Origin: Amaricoccus macauensis
GTDB lineage: Bacteria; Pseudomonadota; Alphaproteobacteria; Rhodobacterales; Rhodobacteraceae
Length of the DNA stretch: 64,000 bases
Direction: 5' to 3'
Assembly (NCBI RefSeq): GCF_014201905.1
Contig: NZ_JACHFM010000007.1
Coordinates: 1 to 64,000 of the forward strand
Shown here: in pieces, positions 48,346 to 56,695 of the stretch
Numbering within the stretch: position 1 is the first letter of the stretch
Layout of the letters: each line of letters begins with the position of its first letter
Notes under the pieces: generated by a model
Told to the model about the DNA's origin: nothing
Database searches by the model: none
What the model saw: the letters and a program-made list of their open reading frames with translations, nothing else
Made by a program: the position numbers and the translations under genes

Positions 48346-49395
48346 GTCCTTGCGGGCGGGGTGGGGCAGGGGAGGGTAGCCCTCGCGCCAGTCGGCCCGG
48401 GCGCGCCAGACGGTGCCCCACATCTCCGCCGCCTCCGCAAGGCCCTGACGGCCCGTCAGCCGCGCGAGGAGCCCGCCACTCGCCATCCGGCTCCAGGGCC
48501 ACGCCTCGAGCAGCAGGACGCCCAGGGAGCGCTGCCAGGCGGGCAGGTGGCGCTTCACCACGGTGACGTTGGCCCTGAGCGTCATGATCTCGCGCGCCGC
48601 CCGGCGCGAGGAGGCACCGTGGAAGTGCACGATCTCCGCCTCGGGCGTCATGCGCGGCCGGGCGCCGAGGGCGGCGGCGCGCAGGCAGAGATCCTGTTCC
48701 TCGCCGTACATGACGAAGGTCGGGTCGAAGCCGCCGAGGCGCTCCCAGAGATCGCGGCGGATCAGGAAGAAGCTGCCCTGGACGATGTCGACCGGGCGCT
48801 CGTCGTCGCGCTGCCAGGCGCCCATCTCCTCGGGATTGAAGAGCGGGCTCTTGCGGAAGACGAGCGCGAGGCCGCTGGTGCGGCAGAAGAGGCTCCAGAG
48901 GGTGATCCGGCCGAAGACGCTGGCGGGGTTCAGGGTGCGGTCGCCGTTCAGCGTCCGGCCGCCCCAGATCAGCGCCTCGGGCGTGCGCTCGGCGAAGCCG
49001 ACGATGCGGTCGATGGCGTGGTCGAGGACCAGCGTGTCGGGATTGAGCAGGAGCACGTACTTGCCGCGCGCACCGGCCGAGGCGACGTTGTTGCCGACGG
49101 CGAAGCCGTGGTTCTCCGGGCTCGCGATCAGGCGGAGGTCGGGGAAGGCCTCGGCGATCGCCTGAGCCGAGCCGTCGGGCGAGGCGTTGTCGAGGACGAT
49201 GAGCTCGTAGGGCACGGAGGTCTGCTCGATGACGCTCGCGATGCACGCGATCGTCATCGAGCGGGTGTTGTAGCTGACGACCAGGACCGAGACGACGGGC
49301 TCGGCCGCCTTCGCCGCCTCGGGCAGGAAGGTCGGGGGGATCGGGGCAGGGGCCGGGGGCGTGGCGTCCGCCTCGGCTGCGGGGGCGTCGATCAT
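48343..49395 (-). CDS. GT2 glycosyltransferase, rhamnosyltransferase-like (WbbL type)
   Basis: 350 aa from ATG at 49395; GGAGG lies 9-13 bases upstream and rules out earlier starts. After a Pro/Ala-rich start the fold begins VVSVLVVSYNTRSMTIACIA, with LIVLDNASPDGSAQAIAEAF, NHGFAVGNNVAS and the metal site YVLLLNPDTLVLDHAID. GSFFLIRRDLWERLGGFD and FMYGEEQDLCLRAAALG in the second half match WbbL-like rhamnosyltransferases. An L-rhamnose donor would fit the rfbC gene at 15513. Divergent from a sulfotransferase gene across 293 bases. Confidence 0.9.
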   Translation of the reverse strand: MIDAPAAEADATPPAPAPIPPTFLPEAAKAAEPVVSVLVVSYNTRSMTIACIASVIEQTSVPYELIVLDNASPDGSAQAIAEAFPDLRLIASPENHGFAVGNNVASAGARGKYVLLLNPDTLVLDHAIDRIVGFAERTPEALIWGGRTLNGDRTLNPASVFGRITLWSLFCRTSGLALVFRKSPLFNPEEMGAWQRDDERPVDIVQGSFFLIRRDLWERLGGFDPTFVMYGEEQDLCLRAAALGARPRMTPEAEIVHFHGASSRRAAREIMTLRANVTVVKRHLPAWQRSLGVLLLEAWPWSRMASGGLLARLTGRQGLAEAAEMWGTVWRARADWREGYPPLPHPARKD

Positions 49396-49688
49396 GGAGC
49401 CGGCCTCCTCTCGGTCGGAAATGAATCGGGGGAGCTCGCGAGCGAGCCGGGCCGCGGAGGGGTTTACGGGCATGTGCCCGGCAATGTCTACCGGGTGGGA
49501 CCCTTCACTCTGGCGGCCACTGGCCCTAGGGTGGCGAGTGCCACGCCACCTCCGCAACGGAACCGTGCAAAAGGTCGCCATCGTCGCAATGGCAACCCAA
49601 ACTTGCCCGGAAAGGCAGCGGACAGGCGGCGGCGCGCGGGTTTCGAGGCGGATGTGAAGTTGTGGTTACGGGTGCGGAGAGGCGGGTG

Positions 49689-50660
49689 ATGAAGCAGGAC
49701 AACGGCATGACCGTCACGACTGCGACAGGAACGGCGGCAGGGGCTGCACAGGGGGCGGACAGGTCTCTCGCGCCGGTTACCCACTGGCGCGTTCACCTCG
49801 GGGCGCACAAGACGGCCACGACGCACCTGCAGGAGACCCTGACCCTCGTCCGGCCGGCGCTCGCCGCCCGCGGCCTCGACTACATCCCGAACCCGCTCCT
49901 GCGCGAGCGCCGGCTGGCGCGCGCGATCTGGAAGCGCCGGCCGCTCGTCCGGCTGCCGCTGATCGGGCCCTGGCAGATGCGCGAGGCGATCGAGGCGGCG
50001 GTGACGCCGCTTCGGCTCGGGCCGCAGACGGTGGTGCTCTCGGAGGAGAACATCCTCGGGGTCCCGGAGCAGGTGCTGCGGGTGCCGTTCTATCCGCAGG
50101 CGGAGCAGAGCGTCACCCGGCTCGCCATGCTCGGCTCGAAGGCGAAGCTCGTGCTCTTCCTGTCGATCCGCGGCTATGACGGGCTCCTGCCGTCGGCTTA
50201 CGCCGAGTCGCTGAAGTTCCGGCCGCCCCGCGAGGGGGGCTTCAACCGGGCACGCCTGCTCGCCTCCCCGCCGAGCTGGTACGATCTCGTCGCCCTGATC
50301 CACCGCTCGGCGCCTGGGGTGCCGCTGCGGATCTGGCGCCAGGAGGACTACCGGGAGAACGCCCAGGCGATCATGGAGGAGGTCTGCGGCCTCGAGCTCG
50401 GGCCGCTGCCCGACATCTCGGATCCGAGCTGGACCCGCTCTCCCACGGCCGAGGGGATCCGGGCCGCCGAGGAGCTCGACCGCACCCTCACGATGGTGGA
50501 GCGGCGCCGGCAGGTGGGCGAACTCTACGCCACGGCCGGGGGCGAGCGCTTCCAGCCGTTCAGCGAGGCCGAGCGCAGCGAGCTGCGCGAGCGCTACGAC
50601 GCGGATCTCGCGCGGATCGAGCGGGAGTTCCCGGGCGAGATCATGCGCTTCCCGGGCTGA
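49689..50660 (+). CDS. Sulfotransferase-like P-loop protein
   Basis: 323 aa from ATG at 49689, with GGAGAGG about 6 bases upstream. The P-loop VHLGAHKTATTHLQETL (about residues 36-52) is a PAPS-type loop in which the usual Gly-Thr is replaced by Ala-Thr. LVLFLSIRGYDGLLPSAYAE (about 153-172) fits the second site. The rest is helical, with many Arg. It could also belong to a P-loop family of unknown activity next to GTs. Together with the other five candidates in this window it supports a multiply sulfated EPS. Confidence 0.72.
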   Translation: MKQDNGMTVTTATGTAAGAAQGADRSLAPVTHWRVHLGAHKTATTHLQETLTLVRPALAARGLDYIPNPLLRERRLARAIWKRRPLVRLPLIGPWQMREAIEAAVTPLRLGPQTVVLSEENILGVPEQVLRVPFYPQAEQSVTRLAMLGSKAKLVLFLSIRGYDGLLPSAYAESLKFRPPREGGFNRARLLASPPSWYDLVALIHRSAPGVPLRIWRQEDYRENAQAIMEEVCGLELGPLPDISDPSWTRSPTAEGIRAAEELDRTLTMVERRRQVGELYATAGGERFQPFSEAERSELRERYDADLARIEREFPGEIMRFPG

Positions 50661-50782
50661 GACCGGCGGCAGGACTGCCGCCTCGGCGGGCTTCATCGAA
50701 GAGGGAAGGGTGGGGCGCTTCACGCGACCGGCCGATGCCTCGGGGGCACCGGCCGGTACGGGAAGAGCGGGTATGGGAAGCT

Positions 50783-50807
50783 CCTTTCCCGCCACTTGCG
50801 GGAAAGG
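50783..50807 (-). terminator. Hairpin after the outer-membrane barrel gene
   Basis: CCTTTCCCGC (50783-50792) and GCGGGAAAGG (50798-50807) make a 10-bp perfect stem with a 5-base loop, 10 bases past the barrel stop on the minus strand. A second stem, GGCGGCAG/CTGCCGCC, follows the convergent sulfotransferase stop at 50665-50682. Confidence 0.6.
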
Positions 50808-50816
50808 GGAAGCAGC

Positions 50817-52265
50817 TCAGAAGCCGGTCACGAAGGTCCGGCCGATCACCAGGAAGACCTCGTTCGAGTCGGCCGTCCCGTCCTGATTGCGGCTGCGGTA
50901 GGAGTAGCCGACCTGCGCCATCACCGCCTCGGTGATCTCGTGGGTGTAGCGCGCGGTCAGGGTGGTGCGCTTGATGCTGTTGTCGGGGCCTTCGAGGTCC
51001 ACCTGCTCGGCCCAGGCGGCATTGAGCCCGATGCTCGACACCGTGTTGATTTCCTGGGTGATGCCGATGCCTGCGCCGGTGATGCGCTGGTCGTCGCCGC
51101 CGGAGCCGTTCGAGTAGTTCTGGAACACCTGACCGGCAAGCTGGGCGCGCGGCAGCCGGTAGATGGCGCCGAGGTTGCCCGACAGGCGGTTTTGCGGCGC
51201 CGCAGTGGTGTACTCGGCGTTGGCGAGGAAGGTGACGTTCTCGGTGATGTAGCGCATGTCGGTGCGCAGCAGCGGGCCGCTGTTGCTTTCGGTCGTCCGG
51301 TTCGAGTTGGTGAACGAGATGTCCTGCTTGCGCTCCCGGTCGGCATAGCCGATGCCGCCACGGATGCGGAAGGTCTCCGACCGCTCGTAGGCGAGCCCGG
51401 CATCGAGCGAGGTGGTGCGCACCTCGGTGCTGAGACCGTCGTCCGTGGCGGAATAGCCGTAACGGGCCGAGACCACGGTGGAGAGCACCGGGGAGACGTC
51501 GAGGTTCCAGGTCACTTCGCCGGACAGGCTGTCCCGCGGGGTGACGTTCACGCCGTCGTCGACGCTGGAATAGTCGATGGAGGTGCCGCGCACACGGAAC
51601 TCGTAGCTCGACGGATCGTTCGAGCCGAGCACGAAGCCGACATTGCCGTCGATCCGGGTCTGGCGCGCCGTGCCGATGCCGTCGAGCGGCGTCGGGACCG
51701 GGTTGTCCACATCGAAGGTGATGATGTCGTCATCGACTTCGCTCGAGCGCAGGCGGAAGTTCGAATCGAACGCGGTGTTGGCGCCTTCCTGGTCGAAGGT
51801 CAGGTAGGCGGTGGAGGGCGACGCGACGACCACGTCGGTGCTCTCGTCCGCTTCCCAGAGCGGCCGGAAACCGGTGTCGATGCCGGCGCCGAAGGTCTGG
51901 GTGTCGGTGCGCTTCAGGAGATCGAGCGCGAGGCGGGTGTCGCCGTAGTACGACGTACCGGGCGAATCCCGGTCGAGGCGGTAGTTGGTGTTCGCCTCGA
52001 TGCTCTGCGAGACGGTGGCGGTGAGGACCGAGGCACTGCCGTCAGGCACCTCGAACGCCGGCAGGTCGGGGCCGACGTTGCCGAGACCGAGGCCCATGCC
52101 CATCCCCTGGGCCGACGCGACGGTCGGCGCAAGGGCGGCTGCGGCGAGGGCGAGGGCGGCCGTCGTCGCGAAGCGGTTCTTCCGGGCCAGAGATGCGGCC
52201 AGAGGCGCGCGCAGAGTCCGGGTGGCGGCCGCCCTCGTCAGGGCGGCGAGAGGGCGGCGTGCCAT
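50817..52265 (-). CDS. Outer-membrane beta-barrel protein of the EPS exporter
   Basis: 482 aa. A long basic N-region and hydrophobic core (about 30-53, cleavage after ASA) form a signal peptide. The mature part alternates hydrophobic residues in about 16 or more strands and ends in Phe (GRTFVTGF), the outer-membrane assembly signature. It resembles the BBP2_2-type barrel proteins that accompany Wza-like exporters in EPS operons. It may form or line the export pore, or anchor the polymer. Its start is 7 bases from the stop of the Wza-like gene, so the two are one transcript. Confidence 0.85.
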   Translation of the reverse strand: MARRPLAALTRAAATRTLRAPLAASLARKNRFATTAALALAAAALAPTVASAQGMGMGLGLGNVGPDLPAFEVPDGSASVLTATVSQSIEANTNYRLDRDSPGTSYYGDTRLALDLLKRTDTQTFGAGIDTGFRPLWEADESTDVVVASPSTAYLTFDQEGANTAFDSNFRLRSSEVDDDIITFDVDNPVPTPLDGIGTARQTRIDGNVGFVLGSNDPSSYEFRVRGTSIDYSSVDDGVNVTPRDSLSGEVTWNLDVSPVLSTVVSARYGYSATDDGLSTEVRTTSLDAGLAYERSETFRIRGGIGYADRERKQDISFTNSNRTTESNSGPLLRTDMRYITENVTFLANAEYTTAAPQNRLSGNLGAIYRLPRAQLAGQVFQNYSNGSGGDDQRITGAGIGITQEINTVSSIGLNAAWAEQVDLEGPDNSIKRTTLTARYTHEITEAVMAQVGYSYRSRNQDGTADSNEVFLVIGRTFVTGF

Positions 52266-52272
52266 GTCCGCC

Positions 52273-52863
52273 TCACTCGAAGAGGTGGCGTTCGGGGACG
52301 ATGATCACGTCGCCTTCGCGCAGGGTGATCATCGACTGGATCGTGCCGCCACGCTCCACCGCGTTGTAATTGAAGAGATAGAGCCGCTCCTGGCCGGTCG
52401 AGGCGTCGGTCCGGCGAAGCTGGATGCGCTTGGTCGCCGCGAAGCGGTCGAGCCCGCCTGCGAGAGCGATCGCCTGCAGCAGGTTGGTGCCAACGCGCGC
52501 TTCGTGCTCGCCGGGGTTCGTCACCTTGCCCACCACGTAGATCGGGAAGGTCTCGCCGGTGTCCGAGACGCCGGTGATCGAGACGAAGACGCTCGGGCGC
52601 ACCGCGAAGTTCGAGGCGAGCCGGTCGGCGATGGTGGCCTCGACGGAATCGACCGTGCGGCCGGAAGCCTGGATCGTACCGGCGAGCGGCACCGAGATCC
52701 GGCCGTCGGGCAGCACGAGAACGGTGCGGTTCAGGCTGTCGTCCTCAAGGACGGTGATCGCCAGCTGATCGCCGGGCTGAATGCGGTAGTTGGCGCTCTG
52801 AGCCCAGGCGAAGGGCGCCGAGAGCAGCATCACGACTGCCGCGAGAAGGGAAACTAATCTCAT
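52273..52863 (-). CDS. Polysaccharide export protein, Wza-like
   Basis: 196 aa from ATG at 52863. Signal peptide in residues 1-21 (VSLLAAVVMLLSAPFAWAQ), then the Poly_export domain NYRIQPGDQLAITVLEDDSL and a SLBB domain (about 105-180, FPIYVVGKVTNPGEHEARVG, LLQAIALAGGLDRFA). It ends with RLYLFNYNAVERGG and LREGDVIIVPER. It lacks the lipobox Cys and the C-terminal helix of E. coli Wza, so it is the short type that depends on a separate barrel, here the next gene. It forms the periplasmic part of the EPS channel. Confidence 0.93.
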   Translation of the reverse strand: MRLVSLLAAVVMLLSAPFAWAQSANYRIQPGDQLAITVLEDDSLNRTVLVLPDGRISVPLAGTIQASGRTVDSVEATIADRLASNFAVRPSVFVSITGVSDTGETFPIYVVGKVTNPGEHEARVGTNLLQAIALAGGLDRFAATKRIQLRRTDASTGQERLYLFNYNAVERGGTIQSMITLREGDVIIVPERHLFE

Positions 52864-53218
52864 TGTTCTGCCTCTTGTCCCTCTTTGAGCCCTTTTATAG
52901 TCAGGGCCGCGGAGGGCGAAAGCGAAAACCGTCCCCCGGGGGCCGGGCCGGGCCGGCTGAGGTCCGGGGTCGTCATTTTTGCCACAGTGAGGCGGTTTTT
53001 TGCTGCCCGGGGCCCCGGGCAGCCGGGTTCCCGGCCGGATCCCGCCGGATCCCGTGGTGGCCGCGGCTGGACAAGGCGCGCCGGCTTCCCTTAGCGTCGT
53101 GGCCGTCTGGGGCTCCGCGGTACCGGGGGTTGCGGTACTGGAGTTGCGGTACGGGGCAGGGGGAGTTGGTGCAGCCGCCGGGCATGATGCCGGCGGACGG
53201 TGCATCGGTAACGATTTC
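52864..53218. promoter_or_regulatory. 355-base divergent region with GCGGTAC direct repeats
   Basis: Between the Wza-like gene (minus) and the Alg14-like gene (plus). GCGGTAC occurs at 53117, 53132 and 53146, spaced 15 and 14 bases; the last two are part of GTTGCGGTAC. These could bind one regulator along one DNA face. Nothing else recognisable was seen. Confidence 0.4.
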
Positions 53219-53680
53219 ATGGGTAGCAGATTGCGCAAGGTGATGGCGGTCGCCTCAGGCGGCGGGCACTGGGTCGAACTCAGGCGGGTCATGCCGGCTT
53301 TCGCCGACTGCGAGACGGTTTATGTCTCGACCGAGCCGGTAGCCGACGCCGACCTCGCGCCGGCACGCTACTATGCCGTCACCAACGTCACCCGCCGCGA
53401 CCGGCTGAGCTTCGTGCGCATCGTCGCCGAGCTCGTGCGCATCGTTCGCCGCGAGCGTCCCGACGTGGTGGTCTCCACGGGCGCGGCGCCGGGGATGCTG
53501 GCGATCGCGATCGCCAAGCTCTTCTGCCGCAGCCGGACGGTCTGGATCGACACGGTGGCGCATACCGAGGGCATGACCCTCTCCGGGCGGCTGGTGCGGC
53601 CGCTCGCCGACGCCTGGCTGGTGCAGTGGCCGCATCTCGCGAAGCCCGGTGGCCCGGAATACTGGGGGTCGGTGCTGTGA
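53219..53680 (+). CDS. Alg14/PssD-like glycosyltransferase subunit
   Basis: 153 aa from ATG at 53219. The N-terminal motif KVMAVASGGGHWVELRRV is typical of Alg14/PssD, the membrane-tethering and donor half of a split GT-B enzyme. VVSTGAAPGMLAIAIAKLF and WIDTVAHTEGMTLSGRL are also family features. It pairs with the Alg13-like product encoded 85 bases downstream to form one active glycosyltransferase, as with PssD/PssE of rhizobia. Acts at the cytosolic face on the lipid-linked sugar. Donor could be UDP-GlcA or UDP-GlcNAc; this is not fixed by sequence. Confidence 0.88.
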   Translation: MGSRLRKVMAVASGGGHWVELRRVMPAFADCETVYVSTEPVADADLAPARYYAVTNVTRRDRLSFVRIVAELVRIVRRERPDVVVSTGAAPGMLAIAIAKLFCRSRTVWIDTVAHTEGMTLSGRLVRPLADAWLVQWPHLAKPGGPEYWGSVL

Positions 53681-53765
53681 GGGGTGGTGTGGCTGCCGCC
53701 GGAGTCGCCGCCGAAGTCCTCGGCGCTGAAATCTGCCGGGCTCCCGGGTGCGGGGAGGGGTGCCG

Positions 53766-54248
53766 GTGATCTTCGTCACCATCGGATCGATCTTTCCCTT
53801 CGACCGGATGATCCGGGCGATGGACGACTGGGCCTCGGCGGAGGGCCGGGGTGAGGAGGTCTTCGCCCAGATCGGCGACGGCAGCTTCGAGCCGCGGCAC
53901 ATGCGCTGGGTGCGCCGGCTCGACCGCGGCGCCTATGCCGAGGCGATGGCGAGCTCGCGGCTCATCGTCGCCCATGCCGGCGTCGGCTCGGTGGTGACCG
54001 CGGGCGAGCTCGGCAAGCCCATCGTGGTCATGCCGCGGCGCGCGGCGCTTGGCGAGCATACCTCCGACCACCAGGTCGAAACGGTGAGCTGGCTCCGGGG
54101 CAAGCCCGGGCTGGTGGTCGCCGACGGCGAGGCGGACCTGCCGGAGTGCATCGCCGCGGCCGCGGCGGCGGCGAACGCCGGGGCGCGGCTCGCCACAACG
54201 GCTGATACCGGGCTGATCGAGCGGCTTCGGCATTTCATCCACGGGTGA
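53766..54248 (+). CDS. Alg13/PssE-like glycosyltransferase subunit
   Basis: 160 aa from GTG at 53766, which has GGGGAGGGG 6-14 bases upstream; GTGs at 53748 and 53760 are less well placed. Starts VIFVTIGSIFPFDRMIRAMD and contains VFAQIGDGSFEP and the donor-site stretch LIVAHAGVGSVVTAGELGKP, then HTSDHQVE. This matches the C-terminal (Alg13-like) half of split GT-B enzymes. It needs the preceding Alg14-like partner. Hairpin copy C lies 126 bases downstream. Confidence 0.88.
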   Translation: MIFVTIGSIFPFDRMIRAMDDWASAEGRGEEVFAQIGDGSFEPRHMRWVRRLDRGAYAEAMASSRLIVAHAGVGSVVTAGELGKPIVVMPRRAALGEHTSDHQVETVSWLRGKPGLVVADGEADLPECIAAAAAAANAGARLATTADTGLIERLRHFIHG

Positions 54249-54578
54249 CGGCACGGGCTGAGGGCACGGGCTGGAGGGCAGGCCCCCCCGGAGCGGCAGG
54301 TGGCCGCCCGCGTGCGCGCCTCTCCCACATCCCCCCCGGGAGTTCGTCCCGGTGTTCATCCCCCCGGGCTCTCCGATGTCTGCAGTCCGTGTTGGTCTCC
54401 GCCCGGCGACCCCCGGTCTGCGGGCACGGTGTCAGCGGAACTCCGGGGGGCGGTTGCGTTGACCAACACGGACTGCAGACATCGCCCCTTGCGAAAAGCC
54501 GAAAGGCGGACCCCTCGGCCCGCCTTGTCCATTGCGATCAGGTCTCTGCGCCGGGCGAGCTGTCCGGGCCGGACAGCC
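54249..54578. other. 330-base convergent intergenic region holding hairpin copy C
   Basis: Lies between the Alg13-like gene (plus) and the sugar transferase gene (minus). Apart from the long hairpin at 54375-54483 it contains only short direct repeats of GGGCACGGGCTG near the 5 prime end. No open frame of convincing type. Confidence 0.5.
54375..54483. repeat. Dispersed long-hairpin element, copy C
   Basis: A 23-bp perfect inverted repeat: arms 54375-54397 and 54461-54483 (core TGTCTGCAGTCCGTGTTGG) around a 63-base loop unrelated to the loops of A, B or D. It carries the G/C version of the variable arm position, as in copy A. Confidence 0.9.
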
Positions 54579-55268
54579 TCAGTAGCTGCCGTCCTTCTGG
54601 AACGGCACCACCAGCGTCCGGAACAGGATGCGGATGTCGAGCCAGAGCGAGTGGTCGCGGATGTACTCCACGTCGTAACGCACCCGCTCGCGACCCATGG
54701 CCACGCTTACGACCGGTCCGCGATTGCCGTTGATCTGCGCGAGCCCGGTGATCCCCGGCCGCACCGTGTGGCGCTGATGGTAGTTCGGCACCAGCTCCTC
54801 GATCGGGTGGCCGTCCACCTCGAGCGAGAGCGGATGCGGCCGCGGGCCGACGAGGCTCATGCGCCCGACGAGTACGTCCCAGATCTGCGGCAGCTCGTCG
54901 AGGCAGGTGCGGCGCAGGAACTTGCCCACCTTGGTGATCCGGTCGTCGTCGCGCGTCGCCTGGCGGCGGCCACCGATATCGGTGCCGTCCTGGCGCATGG
55001 TGCGGAACTTCGTGACCATGATGACCGAGCGGCCGGCGCCGAAGCGCGGCTGGCGGAAGAAGATCGGGCCGGGGCTGTCGAGGCGGACCGCCAGCGCGAC
55101 CAGAAGGATCGCCGGCCAGATCGCAACGAGCAGCAGGAACGCCACCAGGCGGTCCATCACCGCCTTCAGCTTCCAGGAAAAGGACGAGGAGCCCCCCACG
55201 GGCCCCGATGTGATTTCCTGGCTTGCACCGTAGCCAGGGACGGACTCGAACTCCGAATAATGTGCCAT
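54579..55268 (-). CDS. Initiating sugar-phosphate transferase (WcaJ/PssA-like)
   Basis: 229 aa from ATG at 55268. One membrane helix (AVMDRLVAFLLLVAIWPAIL, about residues 37-56) precedes the polyprenyl-phosphate sugar transferase domain: DSPGPIFFRQPRFGAGR, MVTKFRTMRQDG, RRTCLDELPQIWDVLVG and MSLVGPRPHPL, then the DVEYIRDHSLWLDIRILFRT tail. It transfers a hexose-1-phosphate to undecaprenyl phosphate and so starts EPS assembly. The short form without the N-terminal four-helix block is common in alphaproteobacteria. It is divergent from the AAA ATPase gene across 517 bases. Confidence 0.93.
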   Translation of the reverse strand: MAHYSEFESVPGYGASQEITSGPVGGSSSFSWKLKAVMDRLVAFLLLVAIWPAILLVALAVRLDSPGPIFFRQPRFGAGRSVIMVTKFRTMRQDGTDIGGRRQATRDDDRITKVGKFLRRTCLDELPQIWDVLVGRMSLVGPRPHPLSLEVDGHPIEELVPNYHQRHTVRPGITGLAQINGNRGPVVSVAMGRERVRYDVEYIRDHSLWLDIRILFRTLVVPFQKDGSY

Positions 55269-55785
55269 GTCACCCACGCAAATCCACACCACGACCACGC
55301 ACCTGACCGGATGCACGCGCCTGCGCCTCAAGCGATCCCGTGCGGAATTGCCCTGCGACCAGCTCGTTCACTTTCCCGGCAGGCGTCCCTCCAAATTGAA
55401 TCAGATTTGGGTGAGTCACCCCCCTCACCGCGGCCCATTAAGCCATCCTTTACCACCAAACTCAATCAAATTTAATTGACGCCTTAATGACTTGGCTGGT
55501 GATCACCGGTCCCGGACGACTGCCGGACGGCAAAATCCCCACCAAATCAGGGGCGAGGCTGTCAGAGGCCATGTCGAGCGGCCTTTCCGGGGGGCGACAA
55601 TCCTGCAACGGCGTCGAAAATTCCTGCAAATACGGGATCGGACCGCTGGCTTCACCTTTTTGGGGGATGATATGACCTGAGGAAGCCTGTATGAGAAAGG
55701 TCTGTGCCGGGGTGGGCGGTCAGTCGCGCGCCCCTACAAGTGTTTTTGGTGAATGCCCCGATTTTGGGGCCGGGTGGATGGGTGC
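55269..55785. promoter_or_regulatory. 517-base divergent promoter region with operators
   Basis: CCAAAT (55391-55396) and ATTTGG (55405-55410) form an inverted repeat, immediately followed by the palindrome GGGTGA-G-TCACCC (55409-55421). AT-rich DNA extends to about 55490. It should carry promoters for both the sugar transferase and the ATPase-Wzz-kinase operon. No gene is convincing here. Confidence 0.45.
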
Positions 55786-56631
55786 ATGAGTACGCTCAGG
55801 ATCTACAACGAGCATTTCGGGCTGACCGAACGGCCGTTCACGCTCCTTCCCGACCCGGATTTTCTCTATTGGTCGGACAGTCATTCCCGGGCCTACACCA
55901 TGCTGGAATACGGCATGCTGACCCATGCGCCGATCACGGTGATCACCGGCGAGATCGGCGCGGGCAAGACGACGCTCCTGCGCCATCTGCTGCGGACGCT
56001 GCCCGAGGAGTTCACCGTCGGGCTGATCTCGAACGCGCAGGGCAACCGGGGCGAGCTGCTGCACTGGGTGCTGATGGCGCTCGGGGTGCAGACCGATGGC
56101 TCCGCGACCTATGTACAGCTCTTCGCCCAGTTCCAGGATTTCCTCATCGAGGAGTATGCCGCCGGCCGGCGGACGATGCTGATCTTCGATGAGGCGCAGA
56201 ACCTCTCCGTCGAGACCCTCGAGGAACTCCGGATGTTCTCCAACATCAACGCCGACAAGGACGAGCTCATCCAGCTCGTGCTCGTCGGCCAGCCGGAGCT
56301 GCGGGATCTGATCGCCCAGCCGCGCCTCGTGCAGTTCGCGCAGCGTGTGGCGGCGGAGTATCACCTGCCGGCGATGCCGGCCGACTCGGTATCGGCCTAC
56401 ATCAATCACCGGCTGAAGATCGCGGGCGCCACCCGGGAGATCTTCACGCCGGCGGCCTGCGAGTGCGTGCACCTCGCCTCGAAGGGCGTGCCGCGGCTCA
56501 TCAACCAGATCTGCGACTACGGGCTGGTCTATGCCTTCACCGACGGGCTCGACACGGTGGATGCGGGCGTGATCGAGCAGGTGGTGACCGACCGCCGGCG
56601 TCACGGCAACCTTAAGATGGTAGCGGGCTGA
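55786..56631 (+). CDS. AAA ATPase of EPS/XrtA-associated type
   Basis: 281 aa. Opens YNEHFGLTERPFTLLPDPDF, the hallmark of ExeA/GspA-like ATPases found in exosortase-linked EPS loci, then HSRAYTMLEYGMLTHAP. Walker A TGEIGAGKTTLLRHLL (about residues 52-67), Walker B MLIFDEAQNL and sensor LVLVGQPELRDL. C-terminal helices hold SKGVPRLINQICDYGLV. It may sense or power EPS assembly; the partners are not known for certain. It precedes the Wzz-like gene by 64 bases. No exosortase or PEP-CTERM protein was seen in the window. Confidence 0.85.
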   Translation: MSTLRIYNEHFGLTERPFTLLPDPDFLYWSDSHSRAYTMLEYGMLTHAPITVITGEIGAGKTTLLRHLLRTLPEEFTVGLISNAQGNRGELLHWVLMALGVQTDGSATYVQLFAQFQDFLIEEYAAGRRTMLIFDEAQNLSVETLEELRMFSNINADKDELIQLVLVGQPELRDLIAQPRLVQFAQRVAAEYHLPAMPADSVSAYINHRLKIAGATREIFTPAACECVHLASKGVPRLINQICDYGLVYAFTDGLDTVDAGVIEQVVTDRRRHGNLKMVAG

Positions 56632-56695
56632 TTTCCGGAACCTGCGGTGCCATCGGCGGCCGCGGGGACCGGAACCCGGAAGATTTCGCGAAGGG

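Noticed and set aside
55753-55786. An earlier start for the AAA ATPase
   Set aside because: The family starts a few residues before the YNEHFGLTERPF motif, which fits ATG 55786. The extra residues add nothing recognisable.
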